NCBI RefSeq assembly: GCF_000379725.1
Contig: NZ_KB903634.1
Coordinates: 1-61,833 of the forward strand
DNA from: Cytophaga aurantiaca DSM 3654
GTDB lineage: Bacteria > Bacteroidota > Bacteroidia > Cytophagales > Cytophagaceae
Reading direction: 5' to 3'
Length of the DNA stretch: 61,833 bases
In this document: positions 1 to 8,077 of the stretch, in pieces
How the letters are laid out: each line of letters starts with the position of its first letter
Numbering within the stretch: position 1 is the first letter of the stretch
The notes under the pieces: model-generated
Database searches by the model: none
Told to the model about the DNA's origin: nothing
Seen by the model: only the letters and a program-made list of their open reading frames with translations
Translations under genes and position numbers: made by a program

Positions 1-33
1 ACGGGATGCTCTGAACCAGTAAGCTACTCTCAA
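1..33 (-). pseudogene. Partial tRNA-like copy, truncated by window edge
   Basis: This is the 5' part of a third tRNA-like copy on the minus strand: an acceptor-like strand, a D arm with a shortened loop, and the beginning of the same CCCGU anticodon stem as the copy at 89-167. The D stem keeps four pairs only by using a G-U pair. The 3' half lies outside the window, so acceptor pairing cannot be judged. Whether this copy works is unknown, but its close match to the degenerate copy makes a remnant more likely. Confidence 0.55.
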
Positions 34-53
34 TACAATGAAAAACCTTATAA

Positions 54-83
54 TAAAAAAGACCTCACATTTCTGTAAGGCCT
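54..83 (-). terminator. tRNA-unit terminator, copy 1
   Basis: Read on the minus strand, a 10-bp stem (AGGCCUUACA with UGUGAGGUCU) closed by a GAAA tetraloop is followed by a run of U. Two of the pairs are G-U wobbles that exist only in minus-strand RNA, so the direction is clear. It lies just after the encoded CCA of the tRNA-like copy at 89-167. Confidence 0.75.
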
Positions 84-88
84 TTCGT

Positions 89-167
89 TGGTGGGAGATA
101 CTGGGTTCGAACTATGTGCCCCTCCCGTTTGAAATACGGGATGCTCTGAACCAGCTGAGCTATCTCA
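89..167 (-). pseudogene. Degenerate tRNA copy with Glu-like UUC anticodon arm
   Basis: This copy is 135 bp from the intact tRNA-Val and shares its D arm, T loop, 3' acceptor strand and encoded CCA. Its 5' acceptor strand (UUGAGAU) no longer pairs with the 3' strand, one base is missing between acceptor and D stem, and the T stem has at least three mismatches. The anticodon arm is unlike that of tRNA-Val: a perfect CCCGU/ACGGG stem around the loop AUUUCAA, which would present UUC (Glu). A broken acceptor and T stem beside an intact but foreign anticodon arm point to a pseudogene made by duplication plus partial replacement. Confidence 0.65.
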
Positions 168-188
168 ATACAATGAAAAACCTTATAA

Positions 189-218
189 TAAAAAAGACCT
201 CACATTTCTGTAAGGCCT
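189..218 (-). terminator. tRNA-unit terminator, copy 2 (after tRNA-Val)
   Basis: Identical to the hairpin at 54-83 and exactly 135 bp away. It starts a few bases after the CCA end of the tRNA-Val gene and has the GAAA tetraloop, two G-U pairs and a U run on the minus strand. It should end the tRNA-Val transcript before the degenerate copy is reached. Confidence 0.8.
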
Positions 219-223
219 TTCGT

Positions 224-301
224 TGGTGGGAGATACTGGGTTCGAACCAGTGACCCCCTGCTTGTAAGGCAGGTGCTCTGAACCAGCTGAGCTAATCTCC
301 C
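224..301 (-). tRNA. tRNA-Val (UAC)
   Basis: The minus-strand sequence folds into a complete cloverleaf. The acceptor GGGAGAU pairs with AUCUCCC, the D stem is GCUC/GAGC, the anticodon stem CCUGC/GCAGG encloses CUUACAA (anticodon UAC, reading GUA), and the T arm ACUGG-UUCGAAC-CCAGU is fully paired. The discriminator base is A and CCA is encoded (224-226). This is the only intact member of the tandem repeat. A terminator follows at 189-218. Confidence 0.96.
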
Positions 302-462
302 TTTTTCCTTTCCGACAACTTCTTGCCGTTTGGGAGCACAAACATACGACGTTTTTATTTAATTGCAAAACATTTCCATAAAATATTCGTAGAAATTCTT
401 CGTTGCATATATCAATAGAATTTACGTGCTTCACATACAAATAATTAACCGCAACTACGCTC

Positions 463-2958
463 CTGAAAATCTTCAAAAAAATACTGCTTTATAGTTTTAT
501 TACCCTTGCTTCTGTCATCGGACTCGCCTCTGCGTTGCTCTATTTTTACCGCGACGACATTATTTACATGGCTTCCATGCAGATTAATAAGCATTTGAAC
601 ACCAAAGTAGATATTTCCAAGAAAATCGACATCAGTATCTTTGAAAAATTCCCGGAACTTTCCATCGGTTTTCACGACGTAAAATGTTATGAACCCAACA
701 CCGTAAAGCCTACCGTATTTGCCGCTCTTGATGATGTAATTATCACCTTTGATCTGCTTGATATCTGGAACGGAACATACAAAATCGACAAGCTGTTTCT
801 CCAAAAAGGACATATCTATTTACGGACAGACTTCGATGGCAGTCACAACTATATGATCTTCAAAAAAGACACATCTGCCAAACAAAGCAATACAGACTTT
901 TCGATCTCCTATATCCAATTAAAAGAGATCGAATTCATGTATACATACAGGCCAAGCAATCACCTCTATCAGGCCTTCATCAAACAAACGGATGCTTCTC
1001 TTGCTGTTGCAAACAATCTTATTTCGATTCGTTTAATGAGCGATTTTCAAACCGACGAAATTCTCATCAATGAAAACTCTTTCATGCAAAATAAAGATGT
1101 TAAGCTAACCTCTTCGATCACCTACCATACAGAATCTGAAATATTAACGATCAATCCATCGTCTATAAAAATCAATACGGCAGAGTATTCCATTAAAGGT
1201 TTATACAACATTAAAAAATCTTTTATAGACCTTTCATTTAATGCAGAAAAAAACAACATTAGCAGCTTTACATCCATTCTCCCCCGCTCTATGACGCAGA
1301 GCATTCAGGAATACCAAAGCATGGGTAATATTCATTTTAATGGCTCTGTGAAAGGCAATACGAATAACGATCAAAGTCCTGCGATACTCGTCAACTTTGG
1401 TTTTGACAACGCCTCTTTCTTCCACCCAACTTATAAGCAGCAAATTAAAAATGCATTCTTGAAAGGAACGTATAGCAATGGGGCCGATCACAATCTAGCT
1501 ACTTCAAGCGTAAAACTTTCAGACGTTAAAATGGAAATTGATGGAAAAAATATTGAAGGGTATTTTCATCTAACCAATTTCGACGATCCGTTTATTGACA
1601 CACATTTAAAAGGCAGTCTTGTATTGGACCACATTCTGAAAATTATTCCGAATCATATTTTCGAATCAGCATCAGGTGAAATTGATTTTGATGTAGAGTT
1701 CAAAGGGAAAACAAATGATCTGAAAAGCAAACAAGGCTACGAACATATTCAAACTGCCGGCGATTTAACATTCCACAGTGTTAAAACAAAGATCACGTCG
1801 TATCCGCATGCAATAGAAATCGATGAAGCCAATTGCATCTTCACTAAAAATGACATCTCCATCGACAACATGCATTTGCTTGTCGGGAAAAATCAGGTTG
1901 TACTAACAGGTATCTTCCGAAACCTTATCGGCAAACTGCTGTTGCCAAACCAATCTGTATACATTCAGGCTGATCTGGAAATGGGCCATATTTTCCTTGA
2001 AGACATTCTACTTTCTGACACACGATCCAACAAATCTTCCAATCAGGATTTTATCATGCCTGCTTTAAAAGATTATAAATTCGATTTGAATCTGAAAGCT
2101 GCTTCCATGAATTATCACAAACTACATGCAAACAATATTTCAAGCAAGATCGATTGGAGTTACCCCTATTTAAACTTCACCAATACCAGTCTTGCATTCT
2201 GCAACGGCACATGCACAGGTAAAACGTCTCTTAAAGTATTAAGTGAAAAAGCGATCGAGGTCAATACGGATTCCAAGATCAGTTCTATGGATATCGACAG
2301 CCTGTTTTATGTATTCGATAATTTCTCGCAGAATTTTATTACGTACAAAAATTTGAAAGGAAAAATTTCTACCGATATCAGTTTGATTTTACAACTGGAT
2401 AATCACCTGGATATATTACCAAGTTCTGTTATTTGTGATGCAGATGTTTCTATACAGAATGGAGAGTTAAATAATTTTGAAACGATGAAACGCATTGCAC
2501 GTTTCCTTGAAGCAAATGATTTAAATAACATTAAGTTCTCTGAGATCAAAAATCACTTCCAGATCTACAATCAAACAATCCAGATCCCGGACATGACAAT
2601 CGCTTCAACGGCAGGTAAGATCAGCTTCTCCGGCACACACAGCTTCGATGGAAAGATCGAGTATCATGTTGCGTATCCAATTGCAAATTTAAAGAAAGAT
2701 AAAATTGATTCTGATGCCGCATTTGGCGCCTTACGCCAGGACCCGAAAGGTGATATGAAAATCTTCCTGATCGTTCAAGGCACGACAAGTGATTTTAAAA
2801 TCACATACGATAAAAAGAAAGTCGGAGAGAAAATTAAAGCCGATCTTCAAAAAGAAAAGGCTGAATTGAAAAATCTGTTTAAGAAAAAAGAATCCGATGA
2901 GGAACAGATACGAAAAACACAGCAAGCTCAGGAACAGGAATATTTCGATTTTGAATAA
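463..2958 (+). CDS. AsmA-like inner-membrane-anchored protein (non-ATG start)
   Basis: Large AsmA-family protein, about 831 residues from the proposed start. A basic N-terminus and one membrane segment (about residues 6-28) are followed by a long beta-rich periplasmic region and the AsmA C-terminal region near residues 640-775 (FSGTHSFDGKIEY and after). The tail is a charged helix rich in Lys, Glu and Gln. AsmA/TamB-like proteins are linked to lipid and outer-membrane homeostasis. The first ATG/GTG/TTG in frame is a TTG at 535, which would cut off most of the membrane anchor. The frame is open from 445, and CTG at 463 gives a typical anchor beginning (M/L)KIFKKILLYSF. The stop is certain and the start is inferred. 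Confidence 0.8.
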   Translation: MKIFKKILLYSFITLASVIGLASALLYFYRDDIIYMASMQINKHLNTKVDISKKIDISIFEKFPELSIGFHDVKCYEPNTVKPTVFAALDDVIITFDLLDIWNGTYKIDKLFLQKGHIYLRTDFDGSHNYMIFKKDTSAKQSNTDFSISYIQLKEIEFMYTYRPSNHLYQAFIKQTDASLAVANNLISIRLMSDFQTDEILINENSFMQNKDVKLTSSITYHTESEILTINPSSIKINTAEYSIKGLYNIKKSFIDLSFNAEKNNISSFTSILPRSMTQSIQEYQSMGNIHFNGSVKGNTNNDQSPAILVNFGFDNASFFHPTYKQQIKNAFLKGTYSNGADHNLATSSVKLSDVKMEIDGKNIEGYFHLTNFDDPFIDTHLKGSLVLDHILKIIPNHIFESASGEIDFDVEFKGKTNDLKSKQGYEHIQTAGDLTFHSVKTKITSYPHAIEIDEANCIFTKNDISIDNMHLLVGKNQVVLTGIFRNLIGKLLLPNQSVYIQADLEMGHIFLEDILLSDTRSNKSSNQDFIMPALKDYKFDLNLKAASMNYHKLHANNISSKIDWSYPYLNFTNTSLAFCNGTCTGKTSLKVLSEKAIEVNTDSKISSMDIDSLFYVFDNFSQNFITYKNLKGKISTDISLILQLDNHLDILPSSVICDADVSIQNGELNNFETMKRIARFLEANDLNNIKFSEIKNHFQIYNQTIQIPDMTIASTAGKISFSGTHSFDGKIEYHVAYPIANLKKDKIDSDAAFGALRQDPKGDMKIFLIVQGTTSDFKITYDKKKVGEKIKADLQKEKAELKNLFKKKESDEEQIRKTQQAQEQEYFDFE

Positions 2959-3005
2959 ATCAGGCTTTGCAAAACATGCATATTACAAAGCCTGATTTAT
3001 TTTTT
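2957..3005. terminator. Terminator between asmA-like gene and ilvA
   Basis: An inverted repeat of 13 bp (AAATCAGGCTTTG and its complement at 2986-2998) with a 16-base loop is followed by a T run on the plus strand. It overlaps the stop of the AsmA-like gene and lies against the stop of ilvA, which converges from the other strand. The plus-strand tail is the stronger one. Confidence 0.8.
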
Positions 3006-4257
3006 ACATAATCAAAAAGCTAAATAAATTCGAATCTGAATTCACCAATGTATAATCTACATTTTTAGCATTCATACGATCGATCAATAAATTAAAATCT
3101 TCTTTCGTTTTCACTTCAATGCCAACCATCGCCGGGCCATTTTCCCGATTTGTTTTTTTCGTATACTCGAAATAGGTGATATCATCGTTCGGTCCAAGCA
3201 CTTCATCTAAAAATTCTCGCAATGCGCCGGTACGCTGCTTAAAGCGAATAATGAAATAATGTTTCAAGCCTTCATACAATAAAGAACGCTCCTTTATCTC
3301 CTGCATCCGATCAATATCGTTATTGCTACCGCTGACAATACACACAACATTTTTCCCTTTTATTTCATCTTTGAAATAATCCAGTACACTTATGCTCAAT
3401 GCGCCCGCAGGTTCTGCAACAATCGCTTCTTCATTATATAATTTAATGATCGTGCTGCACGCCTTCCCTTCAGGCACCAGCTGCACATCATCCAGATATT
3501 CTGAACAGATATCAAAATTCAACTCTCCTACTTTTTTTACAGCAGCACCATCTACAAACTTATCAATCTCATCCAGCACCACTATTCTGCCTTCCTCTAA
3601 CGAACGTTTCATCGCAGGTGCGCCCAGTGGCTCTACGCCAATAATCTTTGTATTTGGACTCTTAGCTTTAATATAGGTACACAAGCCTGCAGCCAAACCG
3701 CCGCCGCCAATCGGCACAAAGATATAATCGATCGGTACAGTAATATCTTCCAGAATCTCTACGCCAACTGTAGCTTGACCGGCAATTACTTTCGGGTCAT
3801 CAAACGGGTGTACAAACAATAATTTATTTTCAGTACAATATTTTATTGCTTCGTTATACGAATCATCAAACGTATCACCGATAAGCACCACTTCTACAAA
3901 CTCTTTACCGAAAAATTTAACCTGAGATACTTTCTGTTTGGGAGTAGTGGCAGGCATAAATATACGACCCTTGATCTTTAACGCTTGACACGAATAGGCC
4001 ACTCCTTGCGCATGATTACCTGCACTCGCACACACAACACCCTTTTCAATATCTTCACGTTTCTGACTGCTCATGAAATTATAAGCTCCACGTAATTTGT
4101 ATGAACGTACCAATTGCAAGTCTTCTCTCTTCAGCCATAAATTACAGCCGTATTCCTGAGAAAGATGTTCGTTCTTATTTAATGGAGTGTGCAAAACAAT
4201 ACCGTTTAAGCGTTTTGCTGCTTCATCAATATCGTTAACTTGTACTTTTGGATTCAT
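3004..4257 (-). CDS. ilvA: Threonine dehydratase (threonine ammonia-lyase)
   Basis: PLP enzyme converting threonine to 2-oxobutanoate and ammonia, the first step of isoleucine synthesis. From the ATG at 4257 it has 417 residues. The PLP lysine is K54 in SYKLRGAYN, the phosphate-binding glycine loop is GGGGLAAGL, and the C-terminal 95 or so residues form one ACT-like regulatory domain (FIIRFKQRTGALREFL). This is the single-ACT length class, shorter than the E. coli enzyme. A TTG 15 bases upstream is a possible but less likely start. No other ilv genes are nearby. It converges on the AsmA-like gene and shares the terminator at 2957-3005. Confidence 0.93.
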   Translation of the reverse strand: MNPKVQVNDIDEAAKRLNGIVLHTPLNKNEHLSQEYGCNLWLKREDLQLVRSYKLRGAYNFMSSQKREDIEKGVVCASAGNHAQGVAYSCQALKIKGRIFMPATTPKQKVSQVKFFGKEFVEVVLIGDTFDDSYNEAIKYCTENKLLFVHPFDDPKVIAGQATVGVEILEDITVPIDYIFVPIGGGGLAAGLCTYIKAKSPNTKIIGVEPLGAPAMKRSLEEGRIVVLDEIDKFVDGAAVKKVGELNFDICSEYLDDVQLVPEGKACSTIIKLYNEEAIVAEPAGALSISVLDYFKDEIKGKNVVCIVSGSNNDIDRMQEIKERSLLYEGLKHYFIIRFKQRTGALREFLDEVLGPNDDITYFEYTKKTNRENGPAMVGIEVKTKEDFNLLIDRMNAKNVDYTLVNSDSNLFSFLIM

Positions 4258-4372
4258 AATAAATTCGCTCAAAATAGATTATTGTTGTCGTTTCCAATCA
4301 ATAATCTCTGCAAAAATACATTCTACAGCTCCAACTAGCAAAAAAACCATTTATTATATCTAAATTGGTTTG

Positions 4373-4573
4373 ATGAAAAACATAAACTCTTTTCAAGTAA
4401 TTGCTATTGTAGGCATAATCCTAAGCCTTGTTGCACATGGGATCCTATGGCTTACAAATAAAAACGTAGAAAACTACATTTATGTCTATCCTACCTGGGT
4501 TGGCGTTTTTATATTGGGGATGCTGATAAATCCATATTTGTCAAAGCATGACGATCACCACCATCATCATTGA
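4373..4573 (+). CDS. Small two-helix membrane protein with His-rich tail
   Basis: A 66-residue protein with two hydrophobic segments (about residues 8-28 and 38-56) and a C-terminus of HDDHHHHH. The ATG at 4373 directly follows a TTG that could also start the frame. Its 3' end overlaps by 7 bases the 3' end of the oxidoreductase gene on the other strand. I do not recognise a named family. The histidine/aspartate tail could bind a metal ion, but nothing in the neighbourhood supports a specific role. Confidence 0.65.
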   Translation: MKNINSFQVIAIVGIILSLVAHGILWLTNKNVENYIYVYPTWVGVFILGMLINPYLSKHDDHHHHH

Positions 4574-5397
4574 TACGTGTAGGTGTAATCGTAGGGATCA
4601 GGAAAAATCCAGGAATAACCAAGCTCACTTAATTTATCCGTAGATATTTTTTTCCAATCTGTATGCTTTTCTTCTGAAAAGTCAGGCTTCTCTAAATTGA
4701 ACTGTTTGCACAACTGTGTATACAACTCTTTGCGTGTCGGATGCAATGGTGAACATACATTCAACACAACATTTCCAATTTCCTTTTTCAATAAAAATAA
4801 GACCACTGAAATAACATCGTCCCGGTGTATTAAATTGACGGGCTCATTGCCTCCTGCAAGTTCAGCCTTGCCTGCAAAAAAACGAGCCAGCATACGCTCA
4901 TACCCGGTTAGTCCACCCAATCGAAGTATAAGCTTCTCCTTTATTCCACAGGATTGAACATACTTCTCTGCTTTAAATAAAACCTTATTGCCCGCATCTG
5001 CCTCTTCTGAAATATCAGACTCCGAAACAATGTGATTAGAATTTTTATAGATAGAAGTTGAACTGATATAAATAATTTTACCGATGGAAATTTTCAGATC
5101 AGAAATAATCTGCAGCAATGCCTGTACATCCTCCGCATGTGTCCCATCTGGATTGCGTTTCGTACCAGGCGGAATTGCGATGATCAAAACATTGCATTGC
5201 AAAAAATCTGATAAACGATCTCCTTGCCACATGCCGTCCTTTGCTTTCAATTGAAATGCATCTACTCCTGCAGCTAGCAATTCTGCAATGCGCTCAGCAC
5301 GGGTTGTAGAGCCTTTCACCTCATGCCCCTCTGATATTAATTTTTCTGCTAAGGGTAAACCCAACCATCCGCATCCAACAATTGAAATTCTGCTCAT
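4567..5397 (-). CDS. NAD(P)-binding oxidoreductase, YeeZ-like (SDR/epimerase fold)
   Basis: A 276-residue Rossmann protein. The N-terminus has the dinucleotide-binding motif GCGWLG (residues 8-13), then strand-helix repeats and YISSTSIYKN, where the serine and tyrosine take the place of the SDR catalytic residues. It resembles the YeeZ group of NAD-dependent epimerase/dehydratase-like proteins, whose substrate is generally unknown. It lies 7 bases after the DUF2461 gene and is probably co-transcribed with ribD and DUF2461. Confidence 0.82.
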   Translation of the reverse strand: MSRISIVGCGWLGLPLAEKLISEGHEVKGSTTRAERIAELLAAGVDAFQLKAKDGMWQGDRLSDFLQCNVLIIAIPPGTKRNPDGTHAEDVQALLQIISDLKISIGKIIYISSTSIYKNSNHIVSESDISEEADAGNKVLFKAEKYVQSCGIKEKLILRLGGLTGYERMLARFFAGKAELAGGNEPVNLIHRDDVISVVLFLLKKEIGNVVLNVCSPLHPTRKELYTQLCKQFNLEKPDFSEEKHTDWKKISTDKLSELGYSWIFPDPYDYTYTYQ

Positions 5398-5404
5398 AGT
5401 ATCC

Positions 5405-6064
5405 TTAATCTAACGCAGCATTCAGAAATTGATTAAGTGCATTCAACTCCTTGAAAGGAGCGCAGATCTTATCAACTACTTTTTTATCTGAAAGAATAGA
5501 TTCGTCCAGAGGCATCGTAACTGTAAAACTCTTCAACTTCAACCACTCTGCATAGGGATGTGATTCGTCATAGTCTTTAGGCATGCGCACAAGTTTCAGT
5601 TCTTCATCAAATCCTGAAAAATATTTTTTGAAATTTTTACTCTGTAGTATTTTCTTTAATGAATCACCGCTATAATCTATCTCCTGACGGATGCGTTTCA
5701 AATTTTCAGGTTCAGGCATCCATATCCCGCCTGCAAGAAAACAATTGCCGGGTTCAATGTGTACATAGTAACACGACTTGATCGATTTTTTTCCTCCGGG
5801 CGCAATCATAAAACCCATGTTGGTTTTATAAGGCACTTTATCTTTCGAGAAACGCACATCGCGGTTGATACGGAACATGCAGTCTTTAGGCTCCAGTGAT
5901 GCAATTGAAGGATCAAATGCTGAGATACCTTTGATCACATCTGCCACCAATAATTTTACTTCGCCTTTGGCTTCTTCATATACCGAACGGTTCTTATCAA
6001 ACCATTCTTTGTTGTTGTTCTTAGCTAACTTTTTTAAAAAATTAAGCGTCAAGGCTAGTTGCAT
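5405..6064 (-). CDS. DUF2461 domain protein
   Basis: A 219-residue cytosolic protein matching the DUF2461 (TIGR02453) family along its full length: it starts with NFLKKLAKNNNKEWFDKNR and contains CMFRINRDVRFSKDKVPYKTN and the HIEPG segment. Its biochemical function is unknown. Its 5' end lies inside the 3' end of ribD (23-base overlap), which suggests translational coupling. Confidence 0.88.
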   Translation of the reverse strand: MQLALTLNFLKKLAKNNNKEWFDKNRSVYEEAKGEVKLLVADVIKGISAFDPSIASLEPKDCMFRINRDVRFSKDKVPYKTNMGFMIAPGGKKSIKSCYYVHIEPGNCFLAGGIWMPEPENLKRIRQEIDYSGDSLKKILQSKNFKKYFSGFDEELKLVRMPKDYDESHPYAEWLKLKSFTVTMPLDESILSDKKVVDKICAPFKELNALNQFLNAALD

Positions 6065-7100
6065 ACTCCTTAAATTTATTTCGATATACGATTAATTCAT
6101 CGTCTAAAATCATTTCATGACTATCTGCTTTCGCACGGATCAACGGTGATTCTATGCCTGTGCCGAATTCGTTCTGCGAACGGAAGATTCGGATCTCATC
6201 CCACAATCCTTTTTTCATAAAGGCATTCAACAATTGCGCTCCGCCTTCTACAAGGATCGATAAATGCTTGCGCACATACATATCGTTTACGATCACATCG
6301 ATCATATCATCCATTGGATCCACCTTCACATACTCAACCAGATTGCGAACATCCTGTTCAATATAATTATAACAAATGGTTTCCTGTGTACCATCCAGCA
6401 AATGCGCACCTTCCGGAACCTGTAGATTTTTATCAATAAACGCACGCACCGGATTACGACCGGTCCAATCACGTACGTTCAATCTTGGATTGTCATACAA
6501 CGCCGTATTGGTACCGATCAACACAACATCTTCTTCACTGCGCCATTTATGGACCAAACGACGTGATACCTCATTGCTGATCCACTTCGAATCAAAATTT
6601 TCTTTCGCTATAAAACCATCTGCCGTTTCAGCCCACTTCAAAATAATATATGGTCGCTTCTTTTCCATAAAGGTTAAAAAACGACAATTCAATTCTCTTC
6701 CTTCTTCTTCCAATACACCTTGAATAACTTCTATGCCATTCGACATTAAAAACTCAAAGCCAGCACCCGCTACTAGAGGGTTCGGGTCAATGGTTGCAAA
6801 AACAACACGTGCAATTTTATGTTCTACAATTAAATTTGAACAGGGCGGTGTTTTGCCATAATGCGAACAAGGCTCTAAGTTTACATACAAGGTAGAACCT
6901 TTCAATTTAGATTTATCCTGAACAGAATGGATTGCGTTCACTTCAGCATGCGGCTGTCCAAAACGTTCGTGATATCCTTCTCCAATAATTTCTCCATCTT
7001 TCACAATTACGCACCCAACCATCGGGTTTGAACTTACGTTTCCGGAACCCAGCCTTGCAAGTTCCATCACGCGTCTCATATATCTTTCGTCAGAATCCAT
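6042..7100 (-). CDS. ribD: Bifunctional riboflavin deaminase/reductase RibD
   Basis: A 352-residue protein for the second and third steps of riboflavin synthesis. The N-terminal deaminase has the zinc motif H51-A-E53 and C78 with C87 in PCSHYGKTPPC. The C-terminal reductase domain (about 150-350) contains FIAKENFDSKWISNE and the LVEGGAQLLNAF nucleotide-binding region. It begins the operon ribD-DUF2461-YeeZ-like, and prmC diverges from it across 68 bp. No other rib genes are in the window. Confidence 0.94.
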   Translation of the reverse strand: MDSDERYMRRVMELARLGSGNVSSNPMVGCVIVKDGEIIGEGYHERFGQPHAEVNAIHSVQDKSKLKGSTLYVNLEPCSHYGKTPPCSNLIVEHKIARVVFATIDPNPLVAGAGFEFLMSNGIEVIQGVLEEEGRELNCRFLTFMEKKRPYIILKWAETADGFIAKENFDSKWISNEVSRRLVHKWRSEEDVVLIGTNTALYDNPRLNVRDWTGRNPVRAFIDKNLQVPEGAHLLDGTQETICYNYIEQDVRNLVEYVKVDPMDDMIDVIVNDMYVRKHLSILVEGGAQLLNAFMKKGLWDEIRIFRSQNEFGTGIESPLIRAKADSHEMILDDELIVYRNKFKEYATSLDA

Positions 7101-7108
7101 AATTAATG

Positions 7109-7116
7109 TATCTTTG
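7109..7116 (+). promoter_or_regulatory. Possible -7 element for prmC
   Basis: TATCTTTG matches the Bacteroidota -7 consensus TAnnTTTG and lies about 50 bases before the prmC start. The matching -33 position (near 7085-7090, inside the first codons of ribD) has only TTTCG, so the promoter is tentative. Confidence 0.4.
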
Positions 7117-7168
7117 ATACTGTTTAAACGATTTACCGCAATTACAGGTTCCTACAACTTATTCACAA

Positions 7169-8035
7169 TTGAATCAATTAAGAAAAATATCTGCTAAATA
7201 CCTATTTGAAGAGGCTAAAAAAGGGTTTTATCAGTACGAACGTATTGAAAAAGAGAGCATTTTATATGTGCTTTTTGAAGATATGTTCCACATTTCCAAA
7301 ATTGACTTCCTGGCGGATAAAGAGATCATCTGGAATACTGACAATCAACATATACTGGAAGATGCGTTGCAAAAACTAAACAATCACGTTCCGGTTCAAT
7401 ATGTAATCGGCCGATCTTTTTTTTATAAGTATTATTTCAAATTGAACGCAGACACGCTGATTCCGCGCCCTGAAACAGAAGAACTGGTTCAGCTGATCAT
7501 TACAGAAAATACGCATCCTTCGCCATCCATAATTGATATAGGAACAGGCAGCGGCTGTATTGCGATATGCCTGGCCGCCAATATGCCGAATGCTCGTACA
7601 AGTGCAGTAGATATAAGTGCTTCGGCGCTTGATATTGCACGAACAAATGCGGAGGACAATCAGGCAAAAGTAAATTTTATTGAACTGGATTTTTTATCCA
7701 ACCAACGAAATGATATACCGGACACATTCGATATCATCGTCAGCAATCCTCCTTATGTACTCGAATCTGAAAAAGAACAGATGCGTGAAAATGTATTGGC
7801 GCATGAGCCGCATCTCGCGCTCTTTGTAAACGACCAGAATGCACTTGTATATTACGATGCGTTATTATCCTTTGCTGAAAAAACATTGAACAAAAACGGA
7901 TATGTATACGCAGAGATCAATGAACAGAAAGGTGCGGAAATGAAATCGCTTGCTTTGCAATATGGCTTTACAAATATTTCTATTATTAAAGATTTATTCA
8001 ATAAAGACCGTATATTCAAAGCACAAAAAGTATAA
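7169..8035 (+). CDS. prmC: Release factor glutamine methyltransferase PrmC
   Basis: A 288-residue SAM-dependent enzyme that methylates the glutamine of the GGQ motif in peptide-chain release factors. The SAM motif is DIGTGSGC (residues 123-130) and the catalytic NPPY is at 193-196, with the PrmC helical N-terminal domain before them. The start is TTG at 7169: no ATG or GTG occurs in frame after the upstream stop at 7115. It diverges from ribD. Confidence 0.93.
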   Translation: MNQLRKISAKYLFEEAKKGFYQYERIEKESILYVLFEDMFHISKIDFLADKEIIWNTDNQHILEDALQKLNNHVPVQYVIGRSFFYKYYFKLNADTLIPRPETEELVQLIITENTHPSPSIIDIGTGSGCIAICLAANMPNARTSAVDISASALDIARTNAEDNQAKVNFIELDFLSNQRNDIPDTFDIIVSNPPYVLESEKEQMRENVLAHEPHLALFVNDQNALVYYDALLSFAEKTLNKNGYVYAEINEQKGAEMKSLALQYGFTNISIIKDLFNKDRIFKAQKV

Positions 8036-8077
8036 CTTTAATAGCATTCAAACGTATTTTTAACCAAACGTTGACTT

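Larger units (their letters stand above)
1..249 (-). repeat. 135-bp tandem repeat of tRNA plus terminator units
   Basis: Positions 1-112 recur at 136-247 with a period of 135 bp. The stretch 28-112 is identical to 163-247 (85 bp), and only a small pair of indels near 20-27 separates the copies elsewhere. Each unit, read on the minus strand, holds a tRNA-like sequence with an encoded CCA end, then a short trailer and a GAAA-loop terminator. The array continues past the left edge of the window. It explains the apparent plus-strand reading frame over this region, which repeats the same peptide and is not a gene. The likely origin is unequal duplication of a tRNA gene together with its terminator. 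Confidence 0.9.

Noticed and set aside
38-253. A 71-codon plus-strand frame with an internal peptide repeat
   Set aside because: It runs over the tRNA-terminator tandem repeat on the opposite strand; the peptide repeat is the DNA repeat translated.
445-813. A 122-codon minus-strand frame antisense to the AsmA-like gene start
   Set aside because: The plus-strand frame encodes a membrane anchor and an AsmA-like domain; the antisense product shows no recognisable feature.
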